Positions 1-5,695 of a DNA stretch of 7,255 bases are shown piece by piece. The first letter of the stretch is position 1. Each line of letters begins with the position of its first letter. Position numbers and translations under genes: made by a program. The DNA is from JADHLJ01 sp038118725 (lineage in GTDB: Bacteria; Pseudomonadota; Alphaproteobacteria; Thalassobaculales; Thalassobaculaceae): contig JAYOIK010000131.1 in the NCBI GenBank assembly GCA_038118725.1, forward strand, positions 1 to 7,255. Reading direction: 5' to 3'. The notes under the pieces were generated by a model that saw nothing but the letters and a program-made list of their open reading frames with translations, was not told where the DNA came from and searched no databases.

Positions 1-318
1 AATCCCGAGAGTGTTCTGGGCAAGGGACAGTCCTTTCGCGGAGATTGGGCCAAGGGGAGCTTTTTCGACTGTATCTATGGCGGTCTCGCCAGGAGCGATA
101 CCAGTTACGCCCTGGAGGATTTTTTGCGCAATCCGGAATTCCGTGACTTCGCCCGATATCGCGAGGAACTCGCTTTCACGGAAACCGTGGTTCATGTCCA
201 CAGAGTTTCCTGCGCCCGGGGATTGAGGATCCTCTATCCCTTTGCCACCTTCGAGCCCCGCGGCCGGGCGATGCTCCTGTTCGAGGGGCTGATCCTCGTG
301 TTTGAGCAAGGCGATTGA
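1..318 (+). CDS. C-terminal part of an unrecognised protein (5' end outside window)
   Basis: Frame 1 is open from the first base to a TGA at 316-318, giving 105 residues with no need for an internal start. The frame therefore most likely continues from a gene beginning left of the window. The residues are soluble in character: a charged, aromatic-rich middle (NPEFRDFARYREEL at about 48-61), then alternating hydrophobic stretches (LRILYPFATF, then AMLLFEGLILVFEQ) that would suit beta-strands. The spacing of the last strands loosely recalls the end of the small PAS-like domains common in Rhodospirillales, but no diagnostic motif is visible, so I assign no function. It ends 35 bases before the convergent MFS gene and is on the opposite strand, so it is probably not part of that operon. 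A TTG at 124 could serve as a start but would discard an equally protein-like upstream part. Confidence 0.6.
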   Translation, partial: NPESVLGKGQSFRGDWAKGSFFDCIYGGLARSDTSYALEDFLRNPEFRDFARYREELAFTETVVHVHRVSCARGLRILYPFATFEPRGRAMLLFEGLILVFEQGD

Positions 319-353
319 CCACGCGGAGACGGCTGAAATTGCCCTAACCGCGG

Positions 354-1649
354 TCAAGCTCGCCGAGCGTCCTTGTCCGACCTTTTCGCCGGCATCGTGA
401 CGGCCACGGCGAGGCCGGTCATGCTAACGCCCAACAATAGTCCGAACGCGAAATCGTAATTCCCCATCGTATCGAACAGCCAGCCCGCGACAATCGGGCC
501 CAGAGTGGCCCCCATGGTGCCGAAAGACACCACCAGGCCGAACAAGGTCCCGTGCGCGCGCGTGCCAAAGAACTCGGCCACCGACGGCGCGGTGATCGTA
601 AAGAAACCGCCATGCGCGGGCCCGTAGATCGCCGCGAAAAGAAACAAGGACCAGGCCGGACCCGCGAACTGCAGCAGCACCAGGCTCAAAAGCAGGCCTG
701 CGAAACAAATGATCAGGGAAAGCCTGGCGCCGACCCTGTCGAAGGCGCCTCCCATGACCATGCGACCGACGATGCTCATCCCGCCGATCACCGACAATAG
801 CGCGGCTCCGGTCGTCGGCGACAGGCCCCGGTCGGTGGCAAAGGGAACGATATGGATAAAGACGGTGAACAGGCAAAACAGATCGCAGAACTTCGCCACG
901 CAAAGTTTCCATAGATTGGTGGACCGCAATCCTTCCTTGAACGTGACGCCGGTTTCCTCCCAGACTTCTGGTGGGGCAGCCGGCGTTGCATCGTTCGGTT
1001 TCAGCGCCGCGCCGGTCGTCTTCGGATGGTTCGGGGGCTCGCCGTCCGTGCGCAATCCCAACAGGCCGGGATTGTGTTTCAGGATTTGCGCGGCGCCGAC
1101 CTGTAGGACGATCACGGTCACGCCCAACACCAGACAGGCGGTCCTCCAGCCGGGCCCGGCGATCAACGCGGCGACGCAAAACGGGATCAGGACCTGTCCC
1201 ATGCCACCGCCCGACTTGACGATGCCCGTCATCAGTCCCCGGCGTCGCTTGAACCAACGCGCGACCGTCGATAGCGTGCCGACGTCATGGGCCGCGAGAC
1301 CGATCCCGAACAAGACGCTATAAAACACATAGAGTTCCCACACCGCGTCGATCTGGGTGATCAGAATATACGACAAGCCCAGCAGAACGCCGGCGCAGGA
1401 CAGCACCAGCCGGGGCCCGAATCGATCGCCGGCGCGGCCCATGAAGACCGCGCATATCCCCATCAGAAAGAAGCCGAACGAGGAGGCGCCCGAGATCGCT
1501 GCGCGCGACCAGCCAAACTCGCGCTCCAACTCGGGGAACAGCACGCCAAAGGTGAAGATGCTGCCCAGGCTGACCGCTTGGATCAGCCCGCAGGCCGCCA
1601 CGATGGGATACCCCCGGAATATCTTTCCGCCAGGAACGGCGGCATCCAT
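354..1649 (-). CDS. MFS transporter, monocarboxylate / oxalate-formate antiporter type
   Basis: A 431-residue inner-membrane carrier with about twelve hydrophobic segments in two halves, split by a hydrophilic loop at about residues 192-243. The N-terminal half has the segment FTFGVLFPELEREFGWSRAA (32-51), typical of bacterial MCT/OxlT-like carriers. MFS motif A follows the second helix (G71...DR...GPR80), with a degenerate copy in the second half (GGAFDRVGARL, 300-310). RWFKRRRGLMTGI (131-143) precedes helix five. Family members move small carboxylates such as oxalate, formate, pyruvate or lactate; the substrate here is unknown. The start is the ATG at 1647-1649, directly before the first membrane segment. 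The frame is open upstream for 89 more codons, but these overlap the preceding gene and are Arg/Pro-rich, unlike any MFS N-terminus. It is the last gene of the probable SDR operon, 62 bases after the preceding stop, and likely imports the substrate or exports a product. Confidence 0.9.
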   Translation of the reverse strand: MDAAVPGGKIFRGYPIVAACGLIQAVSLGSIFTFGVLFPELEREFGWSRAAISGASSFGFFLMGICAVFMGRAGDRFGPRLVLSCAGVLLGLSYILITQIDAVWELYVFYSVLFGIGLAAHDVGTLSTVARWFKRRRGLMTGIVKSGGGMGQVLIPFCVAALIAGPGWRTACLVLGVTVIVLQVGAAQILKHNPGLLGLRTDGEPPNHPKTTGAALKPNDATPAAPPEVWEETGVTFKEGLRSTNLWKLCVAKFCDLFCLFTVFIHIVPFATDRGLSPTTGAALLSVIGGMSIVGRMVMGGAFDRVGARLSLIICFAGLLLSLVLLQFAGPAWSLFLFAAIYGPAHGGFFTITAPSVAEFFGTRAHGTLFGLVVSFGTMGATLGPIVAGWLFDTMGNYDFAFGLLLGVSMTGLAVAVTMPAKRSDKDARRA

Positions 1650-1711
1650 CCTAGACAATTCGCTACTCTCAAAAATGATTGGACCGGGGCGGAGGTAGCC
1701 GGCGCCCGCCG

Positions 1712-2515
1712 TCAGCCACCCGACATGCGGCGGGTTCCGGGCGCCGGTGGGGTGCGGGGCGGGCCGGCGAAGCATTGGGCGACGCTCATCCATTGTTCGG
1801 CGACGGCGCCGGTAACCCGCAAACGCGTGTCGGCGATGTTCCGGGTTTGCGTCACCACCTGACAGAATTCCATCGCCGAGCCCTCGATGCGCTCGCTTGT
1901 CGACGGGGTATTCCATTCCCAGACCGCGCCGGACGGGCCGGTGAGGCGGACATGGGGCTTCGGTTCGGGGACCGTCTCACCGCGATTGATGAAGGTCCAG
2001 CCGAAAGTGTTCACCCCGAGCACCGCGATATTCTTGATCCGGTCCGTGTCCTGGCGAGTCACGCCGAGCAGATCGAAGGCGGCCTGCCCATGCGACCAGG
2101 TCTCCATCAGCCGCGCGGTGATGCTGGAACGCACGCTCATGTCCGGGCCGACCCATTTCACTCGCCGCTTCGGATCGGCCTCGGAAAAGCGGTCGCTCAT
2201 CGGCCCGTAGAAGTCGCGCCACGTGTTCAGCAGCGCGCGGCCCCGCAGGCCGTTGAGCACGGTCGCGGTCGCCACCGTGCACTCGGTCCCGGCATCCCTC
2301 AGCGCCTTGATCTCGGCATAGGTCTCGTGGAAGGCCGCCTCGTCATTCAGCGAGAGGTCGGCCAGCTTGTTGCCGTGATGTAGGTGGCCGAGGATATCGG
2401 TGAAGGTCCATCCCTTGAACAGGGTCGGGCGATCGAAATCGGCGTCGTCGAGAGGGTCCAGAAGCGCGAACAGAACGTCGCTCTCGTCCTTGAAGTCCTT
2501 GGCCTGCTCCAGCAT
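1712..2515 (-). CDS. TIGR03084-type metal-binding protein, maleylpyruvate isomerase / DinB-like fold
   Basis: A 267-residue cytoplasmic protein. The N-terminal four-helix part (about 1-150) carries GWTFTDILGHLHHGN (35-49) and LMETWSHGQ (136-144). His44, Glu138 and His142 fit the His...Glu-x3-His metal site of mycothiol-dependent maleylpyruvate isomerase and DinB-like proteins. The C-terminal part (about 185-251) has LTGPSGAVWEW, FCQVVTQ and AQCFAGPP, the pattern of the TIGR03084 family. Members of this superfamily use a metal with a thiol cofactor for isomerisation or S-transfer. TIGR03084 itself has no established reaction that I know of, and maleylpyruvate isomerase activity should not be assumed. 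The start is the ATG at 2513-2515; the leader has only a weak purine stretch, but upstream residues do not extend the family. The last 16 residues (PPRTPPAPGTRRMSGG) are a Pro/Arg/Gly tail. It is third in the probable operon, 151 bases after the MBL gene and 62 before the MFS gene. Confidence 0.85.
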   Translation of the reverse strand: MLEQAKDFKDESDVLFALLDPLDDADFDRPTLFKGWTFTDILGHLHHGNKLADLSLNDEAAFHETYAEIKALRDAGTECTVATATVLNGLRGRALLNTWRDFYGPMSDRFSEADPKRRVKWVGPDMSVRSSITARLMETWSHGQAAFDLLGVTRQDTDRIKNIAVLGVNTFGWTFINRGETVPEPKPHVRLTGPSGAVWEWNTPSTSERIEGSAMEFCQVVTQTRNIADTRLRVTGAVAEQWMSVAQCFAGPPRTPPAPGTRRMSGG

Positions 2516-2577
2516 CTGGGTTCCCGTTCCTGGCTATCCGCGATCTTGCGAGGGGGCGTTGAAGGTCACGACCCCAA

Positions 2578-2625
2578 CCCGCGGCTTGGAGCCTAGCGTA
2601 ATCACTTGAGATGGTCGACCGCGGG
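2578..2625. repeat. Inverted repeat CCCGCGG / CCGCGGG before the TIGR03084-type gene
   Basis: Perfect 7-base arms at 2578-2584 and 2619-2625 are separated by 34 bases. They lie in the 151-base gap between the MBL stop and the TIGR03084-type start. This is the longest gap inside the probable operon, so it might hold an internal control site or promoter. I see no convincing -35/-10 pair. The function is unknown. Confidence 0.25.
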
Positions 2626-2666
2626 CATAGAGGCGCTGGGTTTCGATAGGCGCGCCCGCGCCCCGT

Positions 2667-3653
2667 CTAAAGCCTAAAACACTTGCCCACCGAAAGTGGG
2701 ACCAGGCGCTTGTCGCCGAAGGCGCCCAAGAGAGCCGCGAGCGCTCGAAACCCCGTGCAGTGGCCGGCGGCAATGACGGATGGGTCGAATTGCTTCATGT
2801 CCTCGACGGTTTCGGGAATGACCCGTTCGTTCGGTCCGGACAGGTGCAGGCCGCCGACCACCGCGTGCAGCGGCACGCCCGGGAAGCTTCTTCGCGCGTC
2901 ACGTAGCACGTTCACCACCCCCGCGTGCGAGCAGGCGGTGAAAACCACCAAGCCCTTGTCCCGGACATTCACGGCTAGATAGCGCTCGTCCATCAGCAAC
3001 TCGTCGAGTTCCCAACCCGTGTCGTCCTCGGTCCGGCGGTGCTGCCCGGGCAGGCCGACCTCATAGGAGGTCTCGCGCGGGATCTCCCCGCTGACCCAAG
3101 CCAACCCGTCGGCGATGACCTGGGGGTCTCGCCGGTTGATCACATCGGCGCCAAAGGCGCTCAATTCCTTGGGCGAGGGGACGTCCTGCATCAGCCGATA
3201 CCCGCCGTCGGGGAGCTTCAACGCGCGTTGTCGGAACATCTCCGGATGCACGTAGCACGGAACCTTGGCACCGCCGTTACGGTCTCGGATCATCTGTAGG
3301 GCTCGGAGCATCGCGCCCGCGTGATCCCAATGGCCGTGGGATAGAACGATCGAGCCGACCGGCCCGAGGTCGGCCCCGAGCCGGGAGACGTTCTGCTCGA
3401 ATGTCCGGTCCTCGGGGCCGGTGTCGAACAGGATCGTCTCCGACTTGCCGTCCCTGGTCAGGCGGACCAGACAGGAAAGACCGTGCGCCGCGCAGCAAAG
3501 GCAGTCGCCCGCCAGTTTGTACAGGCCCGACCGCCGACGATTGAGGCTCGCCATCTCGGTTTCCACGAAATCGGGAACCGAGGAGAGGCTGTCGGTCACG
3601 TTGTCCACCAGGATCAGGATCTCGATCCCATCCACCGGTTCCGGTTTTTCCAT
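2667..3653 (-). CDS. Metallo-beta-lactamase-fold metallohydrolase, COG1237 type
   Basis: A 328-residue cytoplasmic protein. The metal-binding motif SHGHWDHAG gives His106, His108, Asp110 and His111. Further ligand candidates are His243 (TACSHAG) and His298 (AAGHCTG), with GGLH at 267-270. LVDNVTD near the N-terminus, LCCAAHGLS (52-60), DTGPE (77-81) and SGEIPRETSYE (188-198) mark the COG1237 branch. That branch is often labelled 7,8-dihydropterin-6-methyl-4-(beta-D-ribofuranosyl)aminobenzene 5'-phosphate synthase after archaeal homologues. The label implies methanopterin synthesis, which nothing here supports, so I keep to metallohydrolase. CLCC at 51-54 gives a small Cys cluster. The ATG at 3651-3653 is preceded by a strong Shine-Dalgarno (GAGGGAGA, about 7 bases away), which fixes the start. 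It follows the SDR gene after 53 bases that hold a GC hairpin, consistent with cotranscription. Confidence 0.88.
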   Translation of the reverse strand: MEKPEPVDGIEILILVDNVTDSLSSVPDFVETEMASLNRRRSGLYKLAGDCLCCAAHGLSCLVRLTRDGKSETILFDTGPEDRTFEQNVSRLGADLGPVGSIVLSHGHWDHAGAMLRALQMIRDRNGGAKVPCYVHPEMFRQRALKLPDGGYRLMQDVPSPKELSAFGADVINRRDPQVIADGLAWVSGEIPRETSYEVGLPGQHRRTEDDTGWELDELLMDERYLAVNVRDKGLVVFTACSHAGVVNVLRDARRSFPGVPLHAVVGGLHLSGPNERVIPETVEDMKQFDPSVIAAGHCTGFRALAALLGAFGDKRLVPLSVGKCFRL

Positions 3654-3671
3654 GATCGTCTCCCTCTAGAT

Positions 3672-3697
3672 CCGCCGCGGGCGCGAAGCCGCGGTGG
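3672..3697 (-). promoter_or_regulatory. Intercistronic GC hairpin between the SDR and MBL genes
   Basis: Arms 3672-3680 and 3689-3697 pair over nine positions around an 8-base loop. In the minus-strand transcript one pair is an A-C mismatch and the other eight are G-C. No T-run follows, so it does not look like an intrinsic terminator. It sits entirely in the 53-base gap before the MBL Shine-Dalgarno. It could act on mRNA stability or differential expression, but that is inference, and a GC-rich background makes chance stems common. Confidence 0.35.
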
Positions 3698-3706
3698 CGC
3701 GCCCGG

Positions 3707-4420
3707 TCAGTCGAACGCCATCCCGCCGTCGACATTAAGGATCTGGCCGGTCATGTAATCGGAGTTCGGTCCGATCAGAAACGAGATGACATCGGCGACA
3801 TCCTTGGGTTGGCCGAAGCGTCCCATGGTGATCCCGGCGCGCAACCGCTCTCCGTGGTCCGCCATCAGTTTCACCGTCATCGGCGTTTCGATAATCCCCG
3901 GCGCCACGGCGTTCACCGTCGCCAGGGGACCCAGGCGACGCGCCAGGGAGCGAACCAGTCCGGCGATGCCGCCTTTCGAGGCGCCATAGGCGATGAATTC
4001 CGGCGAGCCGCGCCGAAACGCCAGCGAGGAGGTGAACACGAATTTGGCGGGACGCTTGCCCGGCGCGAGTGTCGGTATGATGGCGCCGGCCAGGTCATAG
4101 GCGTTGCGCAGGCCTGAATTGATCACCCGGTCCCAAAGTCCGGGGTCGTCGTTCAGCACGGGATCGTACTCCACCGTCCCCGCGAGATGCACCAGACCGG
4201 CCACGGCTCCACCGGCGTGGGCGACGATATCGGCGCAGGCATCCGGCGAGGCGAGATCACTGACAATCGGCACCGCGGGCCCGTCTAGTCCGTTGACGGT
4301 TTCGGCCAGCCGATCGGGGTCGAGATCGACGCAGATGAGTTTGCGTTCGGGCGTCGACAGAGCCTTCACCGTGGCTTGTCCGATGCCGCCCGCCGCGCCG
4401 GTTATGATGATCGTTTCCAT
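3707..4420 (-). CDS. Short-chain dehydrogenase/reductase (SDR) with atypical active site
   Basis: A 237-residue classical-length SDR, cytoplasmic and NAD(P)-dependent. The cofactor loop TGAAGGIG is at 7-14. Asp32 at the end of strand two (ICVDLD) favours NAD(H) over NADP(H). Ser131/132 and Tyr145-x3-Lys149 (YGASK) provide catalytic residues. VAPGIIETPM (172-181) and the terminal MTGQILNVDGG complete the family signature. Two positions are unusual: the NNAG motif reads HLAG (78-81), and the Asn normally found in helix four falls on Gly103, counting from Trp96 and Pro116. The enzyme probably oxidises or reduces a hydroxyl/carbonyl group; the substrate is unknown. A strong Shine-Dalgarno (AAGGAG, 6 bases before the ATG) supports the start at 4418-4420. 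It is the first gene of the probable operon and is divergent from the dioxygenase gene, with which it may share control. Confidence 0.92.
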   Translation of the reverse strand: METIIITGAAGGIGQATVKALSTPERKLICVDLDPDRLAETVNGLDGPAVPIVSDLASPDACADIVAHAGGAVAGLVHLAGTVEYDPVLNDDPGLWDRVINSGLRNAYDLAGAIIPTLAPGKRPAKFVFTSSLAFRRGSPEFIAYGASKGGIAGLVRSLARRLGPLATVNAVAPGIIETPMTVKLMADHGERLRAGITMGRFGQPKDVADVISFLIGPNSDYMTGQILNVDGGMAFD

Positions 4421-4454
4421 GTACTACTCCTTGGCCACGACCACTTTCCCGCGT

Positions 4455-4468
4455 CGCGATCCATCGCG
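4455..4468. promoter_or_regulatory. Inverted repeat CGCGAT-CC-ATCGCG, possible operator
   Basis: Perfect 6-base arms are separated by two bases, located between the candidate SDR promoter and the SDR ATG. That position would suit a repressor site. No regulator gene is present in the window to link it to. Confidence 0.3.
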
Positions 4469-4505
4469 CAACGGGTCATGTTCCCCGGAGTCGCGTTCCC
4501 AGACG

Positions 4506-4534
4506 AATAGCGGCGCCCCGGGATGCCGGGTCAA
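4506..4534 (-). promoter_or_regulatory. Candidate sigma70-type promoter for the SDR operon
   Basis: On the minus strand, TTGACC (4534-4529) is followed after 17 bases by GCTATT (4511-4506), about 85 bases before the SDR ATG. The -35 is a good match; the -10 matches only three of six consensus bases. The -35 lies inside one copy of a TTGAC-N(0-2)-GGCATC direct repeat, the other copy being at 4537-4550, so a regulator could act here. Confidence 0.3.
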
Positions 4535-4550
4535 CGCCCGATGCCGTCAA
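4521..4550 (-). repeat. Tandem TTGAC...GGCATC direct repeat
   Basis: On the minus strand, TTGACGGCATCGGG (4550-4537) is followed by TTGACCCGGCATCC (4534-4521). The copies differ by a 2-base insertion, with TTGAC and GGCATC conserved. The repeat overlaps the candidate -35 of the SDR operon. It could be a pair of activator or repressor half-sites, or coincidence. Confidence 0.3.
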
Positions 4551-4681
4551 GGGTGGCCGCCTTGAAGATTTCCGATCCATCCGACGCGAAGAGCTATCTC
4601 CGGTTTCGCTTGCCGCCGGGATGGGAAGCTACGGCTCACCCGTCGCCACGCGGATAGCTGTTCGTTATGCTGACAGGAAAG

Positions 4682-4696
4682 GTCTAGCGGGTAGAC
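4682..4696. promoter_or_regulatory. Inverted repeat GTCTA-N5-TAGAC, possible operator
   Basis: Perfect 5-base arms (4682-4686 and 4692-4696) lie 108 bases before the dioxygenase ATG. The sequence GGTCTA at its left edge recurs at 7111-7116, upstream of the COG4091 oxidoreductase gene, which could reflect one regulator acting at both places. The shared string is short and may be chance. Confidence 0.25.
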
Positions 4697-4752
4697 GGCA
4701 CCCGGCCCAAATTTTTCCGAACGATGGAGGCCGGTTCACGTATAGGATTTCA

Positions 4753-4766
4753 CCGACGCTTGTCGG
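4753..4766. promoter_or_regulatory. Inverted repeat CCGAC-N4-GTCGG before the dioxygenase gene
   Basis: Perfect 5-base arms are separated by GCTT, ending 37 bases before the dioxygenase ATG. It could be an operator overlapping the transcript start, or a small leader hairpin. It lies just downstream of the TATAGG at 4741-4746. Confidence 0.25.
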
Positions 4767-4803
4767 AAGTAGAGGCAAGCCTTGTCCATGGGAGCAAGTA
4801 GTG

Positions 4804-5625
4804 ATGGAGATGAAGCCCATTAACCCCGCGATCGGCATGTGGGTGAGCGATATTGATCTCGCCGATGTCGGCGAGGCCGAGGCCGGCGCGCTTCGCGAGG
4901 CGCTTATCGACCGCAAGGTCCTGGTGTTCCGGGATCAGCCGATCACCTCTCCGCAATATGTGCGTTTCATGAACATCTTCGGCGAGACCGTGCAGGAGGA
5001 CCTGGTTCCCCATGACGGGCATCCGACGGAACTGTGCATTCTGCATATCAGGCCGAAGGAAAAGCAGACCATCAATTTTTGGCACATGGATTACTCGTTC
5101 CGTCCCAATCCGACGCCCCATCTGAGCCTTGCCGCGCAACAGCTTCCCGAGAGCGGCGGCGATACCCTGTTCTGCAATCTGGAAGCGGCTTACGAGGGCT
5201 TGGACGAGGATACCAAGCGACGTATTTCGGGGATGGAAACCAACCACAAGGTGTCACCCACACAAAACGCGAAGGCGCGCTTCTCGCCCGAGGAGTTCAA
5301 GGCAATGACCGAGGGAGAACCGGTTCGCCACCCCCTGGTATGCCGCAATCCGGACAACGGGCGCGACTATCTGTTCGTCAATGTCCCGATTTATTGTCGA
5401 AGCATAGTCGGCATGGAAAATCCGGAAGGCGACGCGCTGCTCGCGTCTCTATACGCGCACGCGCAGCGACCGGAGTACCATTTTCGCCTGACCTGGGAAT
5501 TGAACACCGTCGTCGTGTGGGAGAATACCCATTGCCTGCACTATCCGGTGTCGGACTATTTTCCCCATGAGCGCCTGATGTGGCGCCTCGCGACGCGCGC
5601 CGTCACGCCGCCGCAAGCCGCGTGA
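4804..5625 (+). CDS. TauD/TfdA-family Fe(II)/2-oxoglutarate-dependent dioxygenase
   Basis: A 273-residue cytoplasmic oxygenase of usual TauD length. It couples 2-oxoglutarate decarboxylation to substrate hydroxylation, often cleaving C-S, C-N or C-O bonds through an unstable hydroxyl product. The iron ligands are His94-x-Asp96 (FWHMDYSF) and His246 (CLHYPVSDY). Arg257 and Arg261 keep the spacing of E. coli TauD Arg266 (2-oxoglutarate) and Arg270 (sulfonate) from the distal His. GGDTLFCN (118-125) gives Thr121, matching TauD Thr126. TauD His70, which contacts taurine, aligns with Glu65, so the substrate probably differs. The start is the ATG at 4804, nine bases after GGAG at 4791-4794; GTG at 4801 is an alternative. 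The longer frame from 4621 adds 61 residues unlike the family. It is divergent from the SDR operon and convergent with the COG4091 gene, 70 bases from its stop; no terminator is evident between them. Confidence 0.92.
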   Translation: MEMKPINPAIGMWVSDIDLADVGEAEAGALREALIDRKVLVFRDQPITSPQYVRFMNIFGETVQEDLVPHDGHPTELCILHIRPKEKQTINFWHMDYSFRPNPTPHLSLAAQQLPESGGDTLFCNLEAAYEGLDEDTKRRISGMETNHKVSPTQNAKARFSPEEFKAMTEGEPVRHPLVCRNPDNGRDYLFVNVPIYCRSIVGMENPEGDALLASLYAHAQRPEYHFRLTWELNTVVVWENTHCLHYPVSDYFPHERLMWRLATRAVTPPQAA

Positions 5626-5695
5626 GCATTCGGTGACGGTCTCCGGGACTACCCTTGGCAACTTGCCGCGCGAATAATCCAGCGAAAAGCCCGGA

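Larger units (their letters stand above)
4421..4803. other. Divergent intergenic control region
   Basis: These 383 bases separate the SDR start (minus) from the chosen dioxygenase start (plus) and contain no gene I can support. Contents: a candidate minus-strand promoter near 4506-4534, a repeated TTGAC element at 4521-4550, and three small inverted repeats at 4455-4468, 4682-4696 and 4753-4766. The 9-mer CGATCCATC also occurs twice (4458-4466 and 4573-4581), which could be chance. Bases 4621-4803 are open in the dioxygenase frame, but their translation has no TauD-family counterpart. For the plus strand, TATAGG at 4741-4746 resembles a -10 element but lacks a good -35. Confidence 0.6.

Noticed and set aside
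11..226. 71-codon plus-strand open frame at the left edge
   Set aside because: It overlaps frame 1, which is open from the window edge and has more protein-like composition. Both cannot reasonably be coding.
1650..1916. 89-codon N-terminal extension of the MFS frame
   Set aside because: It overlaps the 3' end of the TIGR03084-type gene in another frame, is Arg/Pro-rich, and has no counterpart in MFS carriers. The ATG at 1649 directly precedes the first membrane segment.
1679..2383. 234-codon plus-strand open frame
   Set aside because: It lies antisense to the well-supported TIGR03084-type gene. The composition (Arg, Gly, His, Pro) is that of a GC-rich shadow frame.
2649..2662. GGCGC-N4-GCGCC stem after the MBL stop, as a terminator
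   Set aside because: It has a short 5-base stem and no T-run on the minus-strand transcript, so it is more likely chance in GC-rich sequence.
4621..4803. 61-codon N-terminal extension of the dioxygenase frame
   Set aside because: TauD-family alignment begins just after the ATG at 4804, which has GGAG at a suitable distance. The extension lacks family similarity and would consume most of the divergent control region.
4750..5247. 165-codon minus-strand open frame over the dioxygenase
   Set aside because: It is antisense to conserved catalytic motifs of the dioxygenase, with no recognisable protein features.
4804..5625. Naming the dioxygenase tauD
   Set aside because: The taurine-contacting His70 position is Glu65 and no taurine transport genes are present. 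Family membership is supported; the specific function is not.
5657..5667. GGCAA-C-TTGCC palindrome in the convergent gap, as a terminator
   Set aside because: The centre is one base, so only 3-4 pairs could form in RNA, and no T-run follows on either strand.
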